64,000 bases of DNA from Geodermatophilus bullaregiensis. Lineage in GTDB: Bacteria; Actinomycetota; Actinomycetes; Mycobacteriales; Geodermatophilaceae. Within the stretch, counting starts at the first letter, position 1, and every line of letters begins with the position of its first letter. The notes under the pieces are model-generated. The model ran no database searches. It was not told the origin of the DNA and saw only the letters and a list, made by a program, of their open reading frames with translations. The stretch covers positions 3,782,001 through 3,846,000 of the forward strand of contig NZ_JAFBCJ010000001.1 of the NCBI RefSeq assembly GCF_016907675.1. The letters are read 5' to 3'. Shown piece by piece: positions 1-8,401 of this stretch. The position numbers and the translations under genes were made by a program.

Positions 1-668
1 AAGAAGGGGCCGTGGTCGCTTCCGGCGACGTGCAGCACCGGACAGCGCACCCGGGTGGCAGTGGAGGCGTCGAACGGCCAGGCGAGCAGCGCCGGGATGT
101 CGACGTCGAGGAAGGTCCGGCTGTCGCGCAACACCTGCGCCGAGCTGCCCGGGATGACGCCGTCGAGCCGGCCGCGCCAATCGGGCCCCATCGTGCGCGT
201 GAGGAAGCGGTCGACGGCGACCTCCGCTCCCCGCGCCTGCCGGTCACCCAGGAGGTCGGCGTTGGCGGCGCGGAACATGGCATCCCCGGGGCCGTGCACC
301 GGTGGCGGTTCGACCAGCGTGAGCGTGCGGATCAGGTCGGGGTGGTCCACGGCCATCTGGATGGCCACCGCGGCGCTGTAGGAGGCACCGAGGACGTGCA
401 CCCTCTGGAGGCCGAGCGCCGCCAGCAGTCGTGCGCAGTCACCCGCGTCCTGTGCCACGGAACCGGGTGGCGTGGCCGGGCTGCTGCCGGCATAGCCGCG
501 CCGGTGGTAGTGAACGACCCGGAACCGCCGCCGCAGCCGCTCGGCCAGCGGCAGGAACTCGTCCGCCGTCAGCGCGGTGGGCACGAGGGTGACGGGGTCG
601 CCAGAGCCGAGGATCACCGTCTCCAGGTCGCCGCCGTCGATCGCGACCCGCGCCATCGACTCCCTCAT
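1..668 (-). CDS. alpha/beta hydrolase, 3' end beyond window
   Basis: The minus strand is open from ATG at 668 (a second in-frame ATG at 656) to the left edge, so the C-terminus is missing. The translation begins MRESMARVAIDGG and has the alpha/beta-hydrolase layout: an oxyanion-loop region (LVPTALTADEF), the RRGYAGSS segment, and the nucleophile elbow in VLGASYSAA (Gly-x-Ser-x-Ser). Near the edge CPVLHVAGSDHGPF resembles the strand that precedes the acid residue. The catalytic His would lie outside the window. Family membership is clear from fold motifs, but the substrate cannot be told. It is separated from the next gene by more than 1 kb of degraded DNA. Confidence 0.7.
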   Translation of the reverse strand, partial: MRESMARVAIDGGDLETVILGSGDPVTLVPTALTADEFLPLAERLRRRFRVVHYHRRGYAGSSPATPPGSVAQDAGDCARLLAALGLQRVHVLGASYSAAVAIQMAVDHPDLIRTLTLVEPPPVHGPGDAMFRAANADLLGDRQARGAEVAVDRFLTRTMGPDWRGRLDGVIPGSSAQVLRDSRTFLDVDIPALLAWPFDASTATRVRCPVLHVAGSDHGPF

Positions 669-788
669 GGCGGCGATGGTGGAAGGCCTATGGGGCCGCA
701 GTCCAGGCATCGGGCACGCGGGAGCAGGCAGTTCGGCGAGTCACCGCTTGCACCTGATGGCGAACGGCGCGAGCAGCCCCGAGATCGG

Positions 789-1031
789 TCACGAAGCGCG
801 GACGACGTGTGACATGTCCTCCGTGCCGCCGAACTGGCTGCCACGAGGAGCTGACGCTCTGGGGACCAGGCTGGCGACCGCGGGCAGGATCGTGTCCAGG
901 TGTTCGCGTCGGCCGAGGTGTCGGGACAGGGCCCGCCAGTTCTTGAGATGGCTGATGCTGTGCTCGAAGCGGATCCTCGGGACGCGTGAGTTCGGCGGTC
1001 CAGTGCGCCGCGGCGAGGGCGTCGAGGGCAA
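789..1031 (-). pseudogene. IS5-family DDE transposase, C-terminal remnant
   Basis: The minus-strand peptide contains RFEHSISHLKNWRALSRHLG followed by RREHLDTILPAVASLV. This matches the C-terminal helix region of IS5-group DDE_4 transposases (typically EHxIAHLKNWRxL...RREHLxDTVQAVAGLL). Nothing upstream in the same frame resembles the catalytic core, so only the tail survives. The remnant has the same orientation as the N-terminal transposase remnant at 6131-6390. The two may come from one disrupted element or from two relatives. Confidence 0.55.
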
Positions 1032-1129
1032 GTAGGTCCCGCGACACCGCGCGGGCGTGACGCGGCGGTGACGGAGGCGGGTTCCCCACTTGCACGTCGC
1101 CGAGAACAGGTCACCCTCAGGAGAGCGGA

Positions 1130-1495
1130 ATGCCGACGAACCAAGACTTCCACAACGGTGGTCAATGGTTCGACATCCATCTCCAGGAGGATGGCAACCT
1201 CCATCTTGGGGCCAATGGAAGGAGTGGCAGAGGCGTTACGCGGATGGTGATCGCCGATGACTCCGGTGAGGTTGCAGTCGGCGGCCACGGTCAGACGGCA
1301 CAACTACAACTCAAGGGTGTGTTGGACGAAACACAGTTCTTCTGGGGGGTTGGCGCAGGAAGCAGCTGCGGTCCTCGGTGGGTCGGCCGAGATGTCGGCC
1401 CAGGATCTGTAGCCGTTCCTCCGGTGGTCCGGGGATCTCGAGGCCGTCGGTCAGGGCGACCTCCAGTTACCCTCCGGCCACCCGTCAGCGGCTGA
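1130..1495 (+). CDS. short hypothetical protein, probably truncated
   Basis: ATG at 1130 is preceded by a good Shine-Dalgarno sequence (AGGAG about 8 nt upstream). The first 80 or so codons look coding but use codons unlike the surrounding genes (many CAA, AAT, CAT, CTA), and encode a Gly/His/Gln-rich beta-type sequence (FDIHLQEDGNLHLGANG, then GEVAVGGHGQTAQLQL). After about residue 78 the sequence turns into Arg/Pro-rich, shadow-like translation, so the true C-terminus is probably lost. I do not recognise the family. It may be the start of a gene cut off by the rearrangements in this segment. Confidence 0.3.
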   Translation: MPTNQDFHNGGQWFDIHLQEDGNLHLGANGRSGRGVTRMVIADDSGEVAVGGHGQTAQLQLKGVLDETQFFWGVGAGSSCGPRWVGRDVGPGSVAVPPVVRGSRGRRSGRPPVTLRPPVSG

Positions 1496-1764
1496 CCTAC
1501 CGTACTTCTCGGCTGTCCAGCTGGATCATCCGCGTCGCCTCCGCGGCGGCCGGCGGCAGGTCATCGGGCTGGTGAGCGCTGTGCCAGCCTCACGAGGACG
1601 CCAGGATCGAGCGTCTTCGCTGGTCGGGTGCCTGACGCGGCTGGGCTGCACCCGCATCGGCTCGCCCGGGATCATCGGGCAGCGACCACCAGAAGCGCTG
1701 TGCAGAGCCGCGAACCGCAGTTGGCGCATGAGCGGAAGCGGGTGAGTCATCGGGCGAGTTCTCG

Positions 1765-1890
1765 CGCCCCGGATCCGCGTGGACACCGCCCTTGCCGCCA
1801 CACCCTCCGCTGACGACGCCCATCTGCGCAGTGTCTTCGCCAGACTCGGTGTCAGCTCGCGGACCCAGCTCGCGCTGCAGATCGACCACA
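1765..1890 (+). pseudogene. LuxR-type helix-turn-helix remnant
   Basis: The plus strand encodes AHLRSVFARLGVSSRTQLAL, which is the recognition helix and last helix of a LuxR HTH domain (usual pattern VxxHLRxVFxKLGVxSRxxLA). The upstream part of the domain (the LTxRExEVxxLVAxG region) is not readable in frame and contains a stop near 1746, so the gene is decayed. A complete LAL-type LuxR regulator with its own intact HTH is at 3404-6109, so this is a separate relic. Confidence 0.5.
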
Positions 1891-2037
1891 CACCGGTCGA
1901 CGACCGAAGGAACGCCCAGGCTCGCATAGCCGGCACCGGAGCACGGACACCCTGCCCCTCGTCGGCACGGGGTCGTGTCGGCGCGCGGGTCATCGACGCT
2001 CCACACGAAGCGCGCCCGTCGGAGCCGCCGGGCGCGG

Positions 2038-3294
2038 TCACCACCACAGCGGTCCCCAGCGACGTGCGTCCGCCTGCACTCGGGACCACGGGATGTCCTC
2101 GCTCTTGGCGCGGCCGATGGGGTTGATGCCCCAGCGCATGGTCAGGTTGGCCCGCAGGGTGTGCAACCGGTTCTCGAAGAGCATCTTCTCGCTGATCCAG
2201 GAGATCGCGTCCAGCTCCGGTTTCCACACCGCGCTGTATCTCTGCGCCGCCCCGGACAGGCCGGTGGCGCTGGGTTCGGCAGTGCCGATGGACCTGTCCA
2301 ATGCGACGGCCGCCTCCATGGCGGCGTTGACACCCTGGCCGATGGGTGGGAAGGGGCCGGCTGCGTCACCCAGCAGCACGGCTCGTCCGCCGTCCAGCCG
2401 GGAACACGTGAGTTTCTGGCCGATGTGGTAGCAGGTCCGGTCGGCAAAGGCCGCGACCGCTGCGTCACTGGCGAGGTCGAGCACGCGCGGGGAGTGCTGC
2501 TGCAGGTAGGCCCGGGCCGCCGCGGCCGAGGAGAACGAGAGCGGCCGGCGGGTGCCGATCCCGCAGAACCAGCGCGGCCTGTCGGACTCGTCGTCGCCGG
2601 GGATCGCGCCGGCGACGCAGAACGGCCGGGTCGCCAGGGCCTGGAGGTAGGTCTCGTCGAGCTGGTCGACGAGCCGGTCGAGCGCGATCATCGTGAGGTA
2701 GTTGGGCAGTGACTTCCGTGCCACGGTGAATCCGGGAACGCGCCGCTGCATGGCGTCGCGGACAACGGAGCCGGCGCCGTCCGCGCCGACGACGAGGTCG
2801 AACTGCCGGGTCATCGGTTCCCCGCCCGGCGGCGTGTACGACACGGCTCCGGTCAGCACGCCGACCTCGCTGACACGGCAGCCGTACTCCACGTGGACCG
2901 CGTCCTTGTGGCGATCGCTGATCACCGCGGTGAGCGCCCGCAGGATGTCGCCACGGGCGCCGGTCCATCCCGGGCCCGGCCAGTCCTCGACCACCCGGCC
3001 CCCGTACTGGATGCCCCGGAACGGGAGCAGCCGGTCGTCGAAGTGTCCGGTGGCGTCGATGTGTCGCAGGGCCTGCAGGCCGTGCCCGGTGATGTCGATG
3101 GTGTACGAGCGGTCCGGGTTGAAGCGCGGGGCCATCTCGGGGTGCGTGTCCCGCTCGAAGACCGTGGTGGCGATCCCGCGCCGAGCGAGCGCGATGGCCG
3201 CCACCAGCCCGGCCGGCCCGCCTCCGATGATGGCGATCCCCTTCGGCTCGTCGTGCTGTCGGGCCCAGGGCTCCTCGGCGGTGTGGTTCGACAT
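2038..3294 (-). CDS. FAD-dependent monooxygenase (kynurenine/salicylate hydroxylase-like)
   Basis: A class A flavoprotein monooxygenase of 418 aa: NAD(P)H reduces FAD, which activates O2 to hydroxylate a small, probably aromatic, substrate. The N-terminus has the dinucleotide motif GGGPAGLVAA (about residues 22-31). The mid-part has the VVGADGAGS DG motif, and the second FAD motif reads LLGDAAGPFPPIGQGVNAAM. The ATG at 3294 is chosen because GAGGGGAG precedes it by about 7 nt; the open frame extends upstream to 3384 without such a site. No membrane segment is visible. It is divergent from the LuxR regulator at 3404 with about 110 bp between them, which suggests local control by that regulator. 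The substrate is unknown. Confidence 0.82.
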   Translation of the reverse strand: MSNHTAEEPWARQHDEPKGIAIIGGGPAGLVAAIALARRGIATTVFERDTHPEMAPRFNPDRSYTIDITGHGLQALRHIDATGHFDDRLLPFRGIQYGGRVVEDWPGPGWTGARGDILRALTAVISDRHKDAVHVEYGCRVSEVGVLTGAVSYTPPGGEPMTRQFDLVVGADGAGSVVRDAMQRRVPGFTVARKSLPNYLTMIALDRLVDQLDETYLQALATRPFCVAGAIPGDDESDRPRWFCGIGTRRPLSFSSAAAARAYLQQHSPRVLDLASDAAVAAFADRTCYHIGQKLTCSRLDGGRAVLLGDAAGPFPPIGQGVNAAMEAAVALDRSIGTAEPSATGLSGAAQRYSAVWKPELDAISWISEKMLFENRLHTLRANLTMRWGINPIGRAKSEDIPWSRVQADARRWGPLWW

Positions 3295-3391
3295 GGCCGG
3301 CTCCCCTCGTCGGCGTCGGATGTGTGCCGATGGCCAGGTTGGCGGGCGCAGAACCGCGATCGCATCGATGACCTCCCCAGTCATGCGGGAC

Positions 3392-3397
3392 TAACCT
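3392..3397 (+). promoter_or_regulatory. -10 element of a leaderless promoter for the LuxR gene
   Basis: TAACCT ends 6 nt before the GTG start at 3404. With a TSS 6-7 nt after the -10 the transcript would begin at the start codon. There is no Shine-Dalgarno sequence in the gap. The same 6-7 nt spacing recurs before several other genes here. Confidence 0.5.
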
Positions 3398-3403
3398 GAC
3401 CGG

Positions 3404-6109
3404 GTGCTGCTCGGCCGCCGGTCGGAGCGCATCCGCCTCGACGGCGTGCTTGCGGATGCGCGGGCATCGCGCAGCCAGGTGCTTGTGGTCCGCGGCGACC
3501 CCGGGGTCGGAAAGTCCGCGCTGCTCTCGTGGGCGGCGGAGCGAGCGGGGTCTGCTCGTTGCCTGCGGGCGGCCGGCGTGGAGTCCGAGCTGGAACTGCC
3601 GTTCGCGGTGCTGCAGCAGCTGCTCACCCCTGTGACCGACCGGCTCGACACGCTGCCCCCCGTGCAGGCCGATGCCCTGCGCGGGGCGCTCGGCCTGGGG
3701 CCGGGGCGCGGCGGCGACCGGTTCCTCGTCGGCGTCGGCCTGCTGTCGCTGCTCGGCGAGGTCGCGGCGGACGCCGGGGCGGTCTGCCTGGTGGACGACG
3801 CGCAGTGGGCGGACTCGGCCTCGGTGGAGGCGCTGGTCTTCGCGGCCCGGCGGCTCGAGGCCGAGGGTGCCGGACTGATCCTCGCCACCCGCGCCACCGG
3901 CCGGGATGCGTTCGTCGCCGCGGGCCTGCCGGAGCTGGTGCTCGATGGCCTCGACCCGGAGGCCGCGGCCGCCCTGATCGCCGAGCGGGCACCCACTGCG
4001 ACCGAGGACGTCCGCCGGCGGCTGGTCGCCGGCACCGGCGGGAACCCGCTGGCGCTCGTCGAGGTGCCTGGCGTGATGAGCGCGGCGCAGCTGACCGGGC
4101 TGGAGCCGTTGCCCGACCCGCTGCCCGTCGGCGGCGGCGTTGAGCGAGTGTTCGCGGCGCTGGCGGCGCGGCTGCCGGAGATCACCCGCCGGCTCCTGCT
4201 CCTGGCGGCCGCCGACGACACCGGCCGGCTCGGCGTGATCAGCCGAGCGGCCGCGGCGGAGGGCCTCGAGCTGGCCGCGTTCGGTCCCGCGGAGGCCAGC
4301 GGCCTCGTCCGGATTGTCGGCGAACGGGTGGAGTTCCGACATCCTCTAGTGCGGTCGGCGGTGTACCAGGACGCCGGCTTCACTGACCGCCGGGCGGCGC
4401 ACCACTGCCTGGCGGCCGTCCTCGACGGCGCGGAGGACCTCGACCGCCGGGCCTGGCACCTCGCGGCCGGAGCGGTGAGCCCCGACGACGCCGTCGCCGA
4501 TCTCCTAGAGGCGTCGGCCGAACGGGCGCGCACCCGGTCCGGTCCCGCCGCCGCCGCGGCGGCTCTCTCCCGATCTGCGACGCTGACCGGGCGGTCCGAC
4601 ATCCGCGGCCTGCGGCTGGTGGCTGCGGCCGAGGCGAGCTGGAACGCCGGTCACCCGACGCGCGCAGTGCAGTTGCTGGACGACGCGGAACCCTTCCTCC
4701 GGGCGCCCGAGCAGCGCGCAGGACTGTGTGGCCTGCGTGGCCTCATCGAGTTGAGCGGGGGATCGCCGGAGACCGCCTATCCGCTCCTCGTCACCGCGGC
4801 GCTGGAAGCTCCGGACCGGTCGTCCGCCCTGGCCCGACTCGCGCTCGCCGGCGAGGCGGCCTCGCTCGCCGGCGGCCAACGGGCCGTCGAGCTCGGCCGC
4901 CTGGTCCAGCAGGTGGTGCCTGGGGACGCCGGCGAGGACGGGCCGGTCGTGGATCTGCTGTTGGGGACGGCGGAGGTCGCGGCCGGGGACTGGGCGGCCG
5001 GCGCCGCCCGGCTGCGCCGGGTGACGAGTGCCGCCCGGCGGACCGAGGACCCCCTGGTGCTGCTGCGGGCCGGGCAGGCGGGGCTGCTCCTCGGTGATGA
5101 GGTGGCCGCCCGGCGCTGCTACCTGGGAGCGGAGGCGGTCCTCCGCCGCACCGGGACCCTCGGGCTCCTGGCCACGACGCTCAACCGGCTCGCCTTCTCC
5201 TACGCCCAATCGGGGCTGCTCGGCGATGCCGAGCGAACCTGTCAGGAGGGCGTGCGGCTCGCCCGCGAGCTCGGCCAGCAGTCGGCCACGGCCGACGTCG
5301 TGCTCGCCCTGGTCGCCGCCTGGCGGGGAGACGAGGAGACCTGCCGACGGCACGCCGTGGGCGCCGTTGAGGAGGCCGAAGCGCGTCGACTGGGCGCCGT
5401 CCGGGCCGGCGCCGGCTGGGCGCTCGGGTTGCTCGAGCTCGGTCTCGGTCGCCCGGACCAGGCGCTCGCGAGACTGGGTCCTGTGGTGGCCGGGCGAGGA
5501 CTGAGTCATGCGGCAGTGGCGCTCTGGGCGACTCCCGACCTGGTCGAGGCCGCGGCGCGGGCCGGCCGTCCCGAGGACGGGCGCGACGCGCTGCAGCGGT
5601 TCGGGGGCTGGGCCCGACGGGCCGGGACGCCCTGGGGGATCGCGCTCGCCCACCGGGGCACCGCGCAACTCGCCGGAGGGGACCTGGCCAGCTTCGAGGA
5701 GGCGCTGGACTCGCACGAGGCGGCCACCCGGCCGCTCGACGAGGCGCGCACCCGGCTGGCCTACGGCGAGACACTCCGGCGGTTGCGTCGCCGGGTGGAC
5801 GCGCGGCTCGCGCTGCGGCCGGCCGCGGAGGCCTTCGACCGGGCGGGCGCGCTGCCGTGGGCGGAACGGGCGCGCGCGGAGCTCCGCGCCACGGGGGAGA
5901 CCTTCGGCCGCCGTGCGGCCACGGAGTGGGACCGGCTCACGCCGCAGGAGCTGGAGATCGCGCGGCTGGCCGCGGGCGGTTCGTCGAACCCCGAGATCGC
6001 CACCCGCCTGTTCCTGTCCCGGAAGACCGTGGAGTTCCACCTGCACAAGGTCTTCACCAAGCTCGGCGTCGGCGGCCGGACCGAGCTTGCCCGGATCGCG
6101 CAGGACTAG
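3404..6109 (+). CDS. LAL-type LuxR transcriptional regulator with AAA ATPase domain
   Basis: A 901-aa large ATP-binding LuxR regulator. The N-terminal AAA-type ATPase has Walker A GDPGVGKSALL (about residue 30) and Walker B CLVDDAQWAD (about residue 128). The middle is a long helical, TPR-like sensor region rich in Ala/Leu/Arg. The C-terminus is a LuxR HTH (LTPQELEIARLAAGG, then KTVEFHLHKVFTKLGV) ending at the last residues. Start is GTG with a -10 box just upstream and no ribosome binding site, so the mRNA is probably leaderless. Proteins of this family are usually activators gated by a small molecule. The divergent FAD monooxygenase is the obvious target, by inference. Confidence 0.9.
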   Translation: MLLGRRSERIRLDGVLADARASRSQVLVVRGDPGVGKSALLSWAAERAGSARCLRAAGVESELELPFAVLQQLLTPVTDRLDTLPPVQADALRGALGLGPGRGGDRFLVGVGLLSLLGEVAADAGAVCLVDDAQWADSASVEALVFAARRLEAEGAGLILATRATGRDAFVAAGLPELVLDGLDPEAAAALIAERAPTATEDVRRRLVAGTGGNPLALVEVPGVMSAAQLTGLEPLPDPLPVGGGVERVFAALAARLPEITRRLLLLAAADDTGRLGVISRAAAAEGLELAAFGPAEASGLVRIVGERVEFRHPLVRSAVYQDAGFTDRRAAHHCLAAVLDGAEDLDRRAWHLAAGAVSPDDAVADLLEASAERARTRSGPAAAAAALSRSATLTGRSDIRGLRLVAAAEASWNAGHPTRAVQLLDDAEPFLRAPEQRAGLCGLRGLIELSGGSPETAYPLLVTAALEAPDRSSALARLALAGEAASLAGGQRAVELGRLVQQVVPGDAGEDGPVVDLLLGTAEVAAGDWAAGAARLRRVTSAARRTEDPLVLLRAGQAGLLLGDEVAARRCYLGAEAVLRRTGTLGLLATTLNRLAFSYAQSGLLGDAERTCQEGVRLARELGQQSATADVVLALVAAWRGDEETCRRHAVGAVEEAEARRLGAVRAGAGWALGLLELGLGRPDQALARLGPVVAGRGLSHAAVALWATPDLVEAAARAGRPEDGRDALQRFGGWARRAGTPWGIALAHRGTAQLAGGDLASFEEALDSHEAATRPLDEARTRLAYGETLRRLRRRVDARLALRPAAEAFDRAGALPWAERARAELRATGETFGRRAATEWDRLTPQELEIARLAAGGSSNPEIATRLFLSRKTVEFHLHKVFTKLGVGGRTELARIAQD

Positions 6110-6130
6110 GGAGGTCCCGGGTGCGACTGG

Positions 6131-6390
6131 CGCCCAGGTGGGCGATCGTGTCGACCAGGGTCGAGCGGGACACCCCGAACCAGCAGGCCAAGACGTCATG
6201 GGTGACGCCGTGACGCAGATGCACGAGGGTGGCCAGCAGTCGGTCGACGAACACCAGCCGGCACCGGGCGCCGGCCCCGACCGCCCGCCGGCGTGGCCGA
6301 TCGGCCAGCCGTGCGTCCTGACGCGCCTGCCAGCGCGGTCCCAGCTCGGCGACCAACTCAGCCAGCACTTCCCGGGAGAGTCCGGTCACC
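6131..6390 (-). pseudogene. IS5-family transposase, N-terminal HTH remnant
   Basis: The minus strand encodes VTGLSREVLAELVAELGPRW, then RHGVTHDVLACWFGVSRSTL. These are hallmarks of the N-terminal HTH_Tnp_4 region of IS5-group transposases. The homology stops at about 6131, and the DDE catalytic domain is absent; the LuxR gene ends 22 bp further left. It has no clear start codon of its own and is a relic. Confidence 0.6.
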
Positions 6391-8401
6391 GGCGATCGGC
6401 GACAGCGGCGGCACGGGGCAGTGTCCTCGACACACCACCACCCTGCTCCGTCCGTCCGCGCGAGTCGCCCCGCAACCGTCCACGAGGTCGTCGGAGACAC
6501 TCGGGGCCGCGGCGGCAGGAGTGGCTCGGCCTGGCGTGGTCGCAGTTGTGGTCGCAGTTGGCGGCGTTCGCGTCCGTGCGCCGATGTTCGCCGTTGTACG
6601 AACCAGCACGTCGATCAACGTACGGAACGACGGCGAACCGCCGTGAACGCGATCGACGGCCTGGCAGTGTGGGGGTCAGGGGTTCGAGTCCCCTCAGCTC
6701 TACCAGATAGTTGTTTCTCGAACCCCTGACCGCGGAAGCGGTCAGGGGTTCGTTCTGTCTTGAGGCTGACGGACGACGTGCGGTCGTCTGCCAGCCGTGG
6801 GACAGAGCCTGCAGCTCAGCAATGGTTATCGACCGCAGGCGCAGGTCGCGCTGGACCTCAGGTGCCAGGAGCAGGCGGAAGGGCTCGGCCAGCTCGCGGT
6901 TGACGGACTCGTCGTCGAAGACCAGCAGCTTGGCGAAGAACACCTGGTTGAACTGCCGGCGCAGCTTCGGCTCAGCCAAGGCGTACGCCCGGTAGCAGTC
7001 CTGGGCCAGGGCCAAGGCGTCGTCAAGCGTGCCGAGCACCCGCTGCAGCCGTTCGTCGGCGTCCTGGAGGTAGGCGGCAGCGATGGCGAGCTCGCGGCTG
7101 ATGCGCTCCTGCTCGCTTCTCAGCAGGTCCAGCGGCAGGGCGCCGGCGTAAAAGGCCTGGAGCAGCTTCTCGCGCTCAGCCTGCAGCTGCTCCCGGCGGT
7201 GCTGCTGGCGGGCCCGCTCGGCCACCAGCTGCTCGTTGGCCGCCCGGAACTCCTGGCGCAGCAGGCGCTGCAGCTCAGCGGCGGCTGCTGCATCGAGCCG
7301 GATGGTCTGGTACTCCTGCTCGACCAGATCCTCGACGACGTCGATCGGCAGGGCTCGCTGCCGGCAGTCCGTCCGCCGCTCATGCCGCCCGGCGCAGATG
7401 AAGTACTCGTAGCGGGTGCCGTGGCGGTTGGTCTTGTGGTCGACGAGCAGCCGGGAGCCGCAGCGGCCGCAGAAGACGCTGCCCTTGAGGTAGTGGTGGT
7501 GGAGACGCTGCTTCTCGCCGGCGTAGCCCTGGGCGCTCAAACGGTCCTGGACGGCCTGCCACAGCTCAGCTGAGACCAAGGGCTCGTGGCGGCCGGGGTA
7601 CTCGACGCCGCGGTAGCGGACGACGCCCTTGTAGTAGGGATGCTTGAGCAGCCGGGTGAAGTGGCTCAGCACCAAGGGCTTGGCGGTCCGGGCCTTGCTC
7701 GGCCGGGTGGTCAGACCGCGGGCGGTCAGTTCCGTCAGCAGGCCCCGCAAGGTCCAGTCGCCGCCGGCGTAGGCCTCGAAGGCCCAGCGCATCAGCGGCG
7801 CGCGCTCGGGATCAAGCTCGACAGTGCGCAGCTCGCGGCCATGATCGGAGCGGATGACGTTCTGGTAGCCGACGGGCGCCCGGCCGGTGGTGCCGCCGCC
7901 GGCGGCCTTCTGCACCAGGCCCTTGGAGACCTCAGCGCCGAGGTTCCGGGAGTAGAACTCGGCGATCGAGCTCATGATGCCGTGCAGCAGCATGCCGCTC
8001 GGCGTCTCGTCGATGTTCTCGGAAACTGAGACGAGCCGGGCGCCAGCCTGCTGGATGGCCAGGTTGATCATGACGTCGTCCGCCCGGGAGCGGGCCAGGG
8101 GGTCGACCTTGTGCACCACGACGTAGGTGATGGGCTGCTGCCGGAGGAACTGCAGTAGCCGCTGCAGCTCCGGTCGGTCGGCGCTGCGGGCGCTCTCGCC
8201 GCGGTCGACGAACTCCTCGACGACCGAGGCGCCGAGCGCCTCGGCCTTGCGGTAGCAGGCCTGACGCTGGGCCGGGATGGAGAAGCCCTCCGCCTCGCCG
8301 CCGCGCTCGGCCTGTTCCTTAGTGCTCACCCGCAGGTAGATCACCGCAGTAGCCGAGGCGGATTCGGGCAGGACCGGGCTCTCCGACTTGGACAGGCTCA
8401 C
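6386..8401 (-). CDS. large serine recombinase (integrase), tail fused to host DNA
   Basis: Site-specific recombinase for integration and excision of the element. The N-terminal resolvase domain has AVIYLRVSTKEQ with the nucleophile Ser in RVST, then DRGESARSADRPELQRLL. The recombinase domain spans roughly residues 170-290. The zinc ribbon is FCGRCGSRLL...FICAGRH...DC (about residues 305-345), followed by a coiled coil rich in Gln/Arg/Glu (about 380-470). The start is GTG 8401, overlapping the upstream frame. Residues after about 550 translate the inverted repeat and the tRNA fragment (LVELRGLEPLTPTLP) and then low-complexity Arg-rich host sequence. The native protein therefore probably ended near residue 550-565 before integration. 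Confidence 0.85.
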   Translation of the reverse strand: MSLSKSESPVLPESASATAVIYLRVSTKEQAERGGEAEGFSIPAQRQACYRKAEALGASVVEEFVDRGESARSADRPELQRLLQFLRQQPITYVVVHKVDPLARSRADDVMINLAIQQAGARLVSVSENIDETPSGMLLHGIMSSIAEFYSRNLGAEVSKGLVQKAAGGGTTGRAPVGYQNVIRSDHGRELRTVELDPERAPLMRWAFEAYAGGDWTLRGLLTELTARGLTTRPSKARTAKPLVLSHFTRLLKHPYYKGVVRYRGVEYPGRHEPLVSAELWQAVQDRLSAQGYAGEKQRLHHHYLKGSVFCGRCGSRLLVDHKTNRHGTRYEYFICAGRHERRTDCRQRALPIDVVEDLVEQEYQTIRLDAAAAAELQRLLRQEFRAANEQLVAERARQQHRREQLQAEREKLLQAFYAGALPLDLLRSEQERISRELAIAAAYLQDADERLQRVLGTLDDALALAQDCYRAYALAEPKLRRQFNQVFFAKLLVFDDESVNRELAEPFRLLLAPEVQRDLRLRSITIAELQALSHGWQTTARRPSASRQNEPLTASAVRGSRNNYLVELRGLEPLTPTLPGRRSRSRRFAVVPYVDRRAGSYNGEHRRTDANAANCDHNCDHARPSHSCRRGPECLRRPRGRLRGDSRGRTEQGGGVSRTLPRAAAVADRR
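6671..6705 (+). other. 3' end of a tRNA gene (T arm, acceptor strand, CCA); likely attachment site
   Basis: T stem AGGGG (6678-6682), T loop TTCGAGT, stem CCCCT (6690-6694), 3' acceptor strand CAGCTCT, discriminator A and encoded CCA (6703-6705). The matching 5' acceptor strand (AGAGCTG or GGAGCTG) and a D arm are not present in the 80 bases upstream, so this is a 3' fragment. It abuts the 3' end of the serine recombinase gene, as expected of an att junction. Confidence 0.6.
6719..6752. repeat. 15-bp perfect inverted repeat sharing the tRNA T-arm sequence
   Basis: Arms 6719-6733 and 6738-6752 are perfectly complementary around a GGAA loop. The right arm repeats GGTCAGGGGTTCG, the same 13 bases as the tRNA fragment at 6674-6686. 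It could be an att half-site, an intrinsic terminator for the recombinase gene, or both. The recombinase frame reads through it. Confidence 0.6.

Noticed and set aside
12-812. 266-codon plus-strand frame at the left edge
   Set aside because: It is antisense to a convincing alpha/beta hydrolase on the minus strand.
6386-6670. Extra C-terminal domain of the serine recombinase
   Set aside because: The residues translate a tRNA fragment and Arg/Pro-rich host sequence, so they reflect readthrough after integration rather than a domain.
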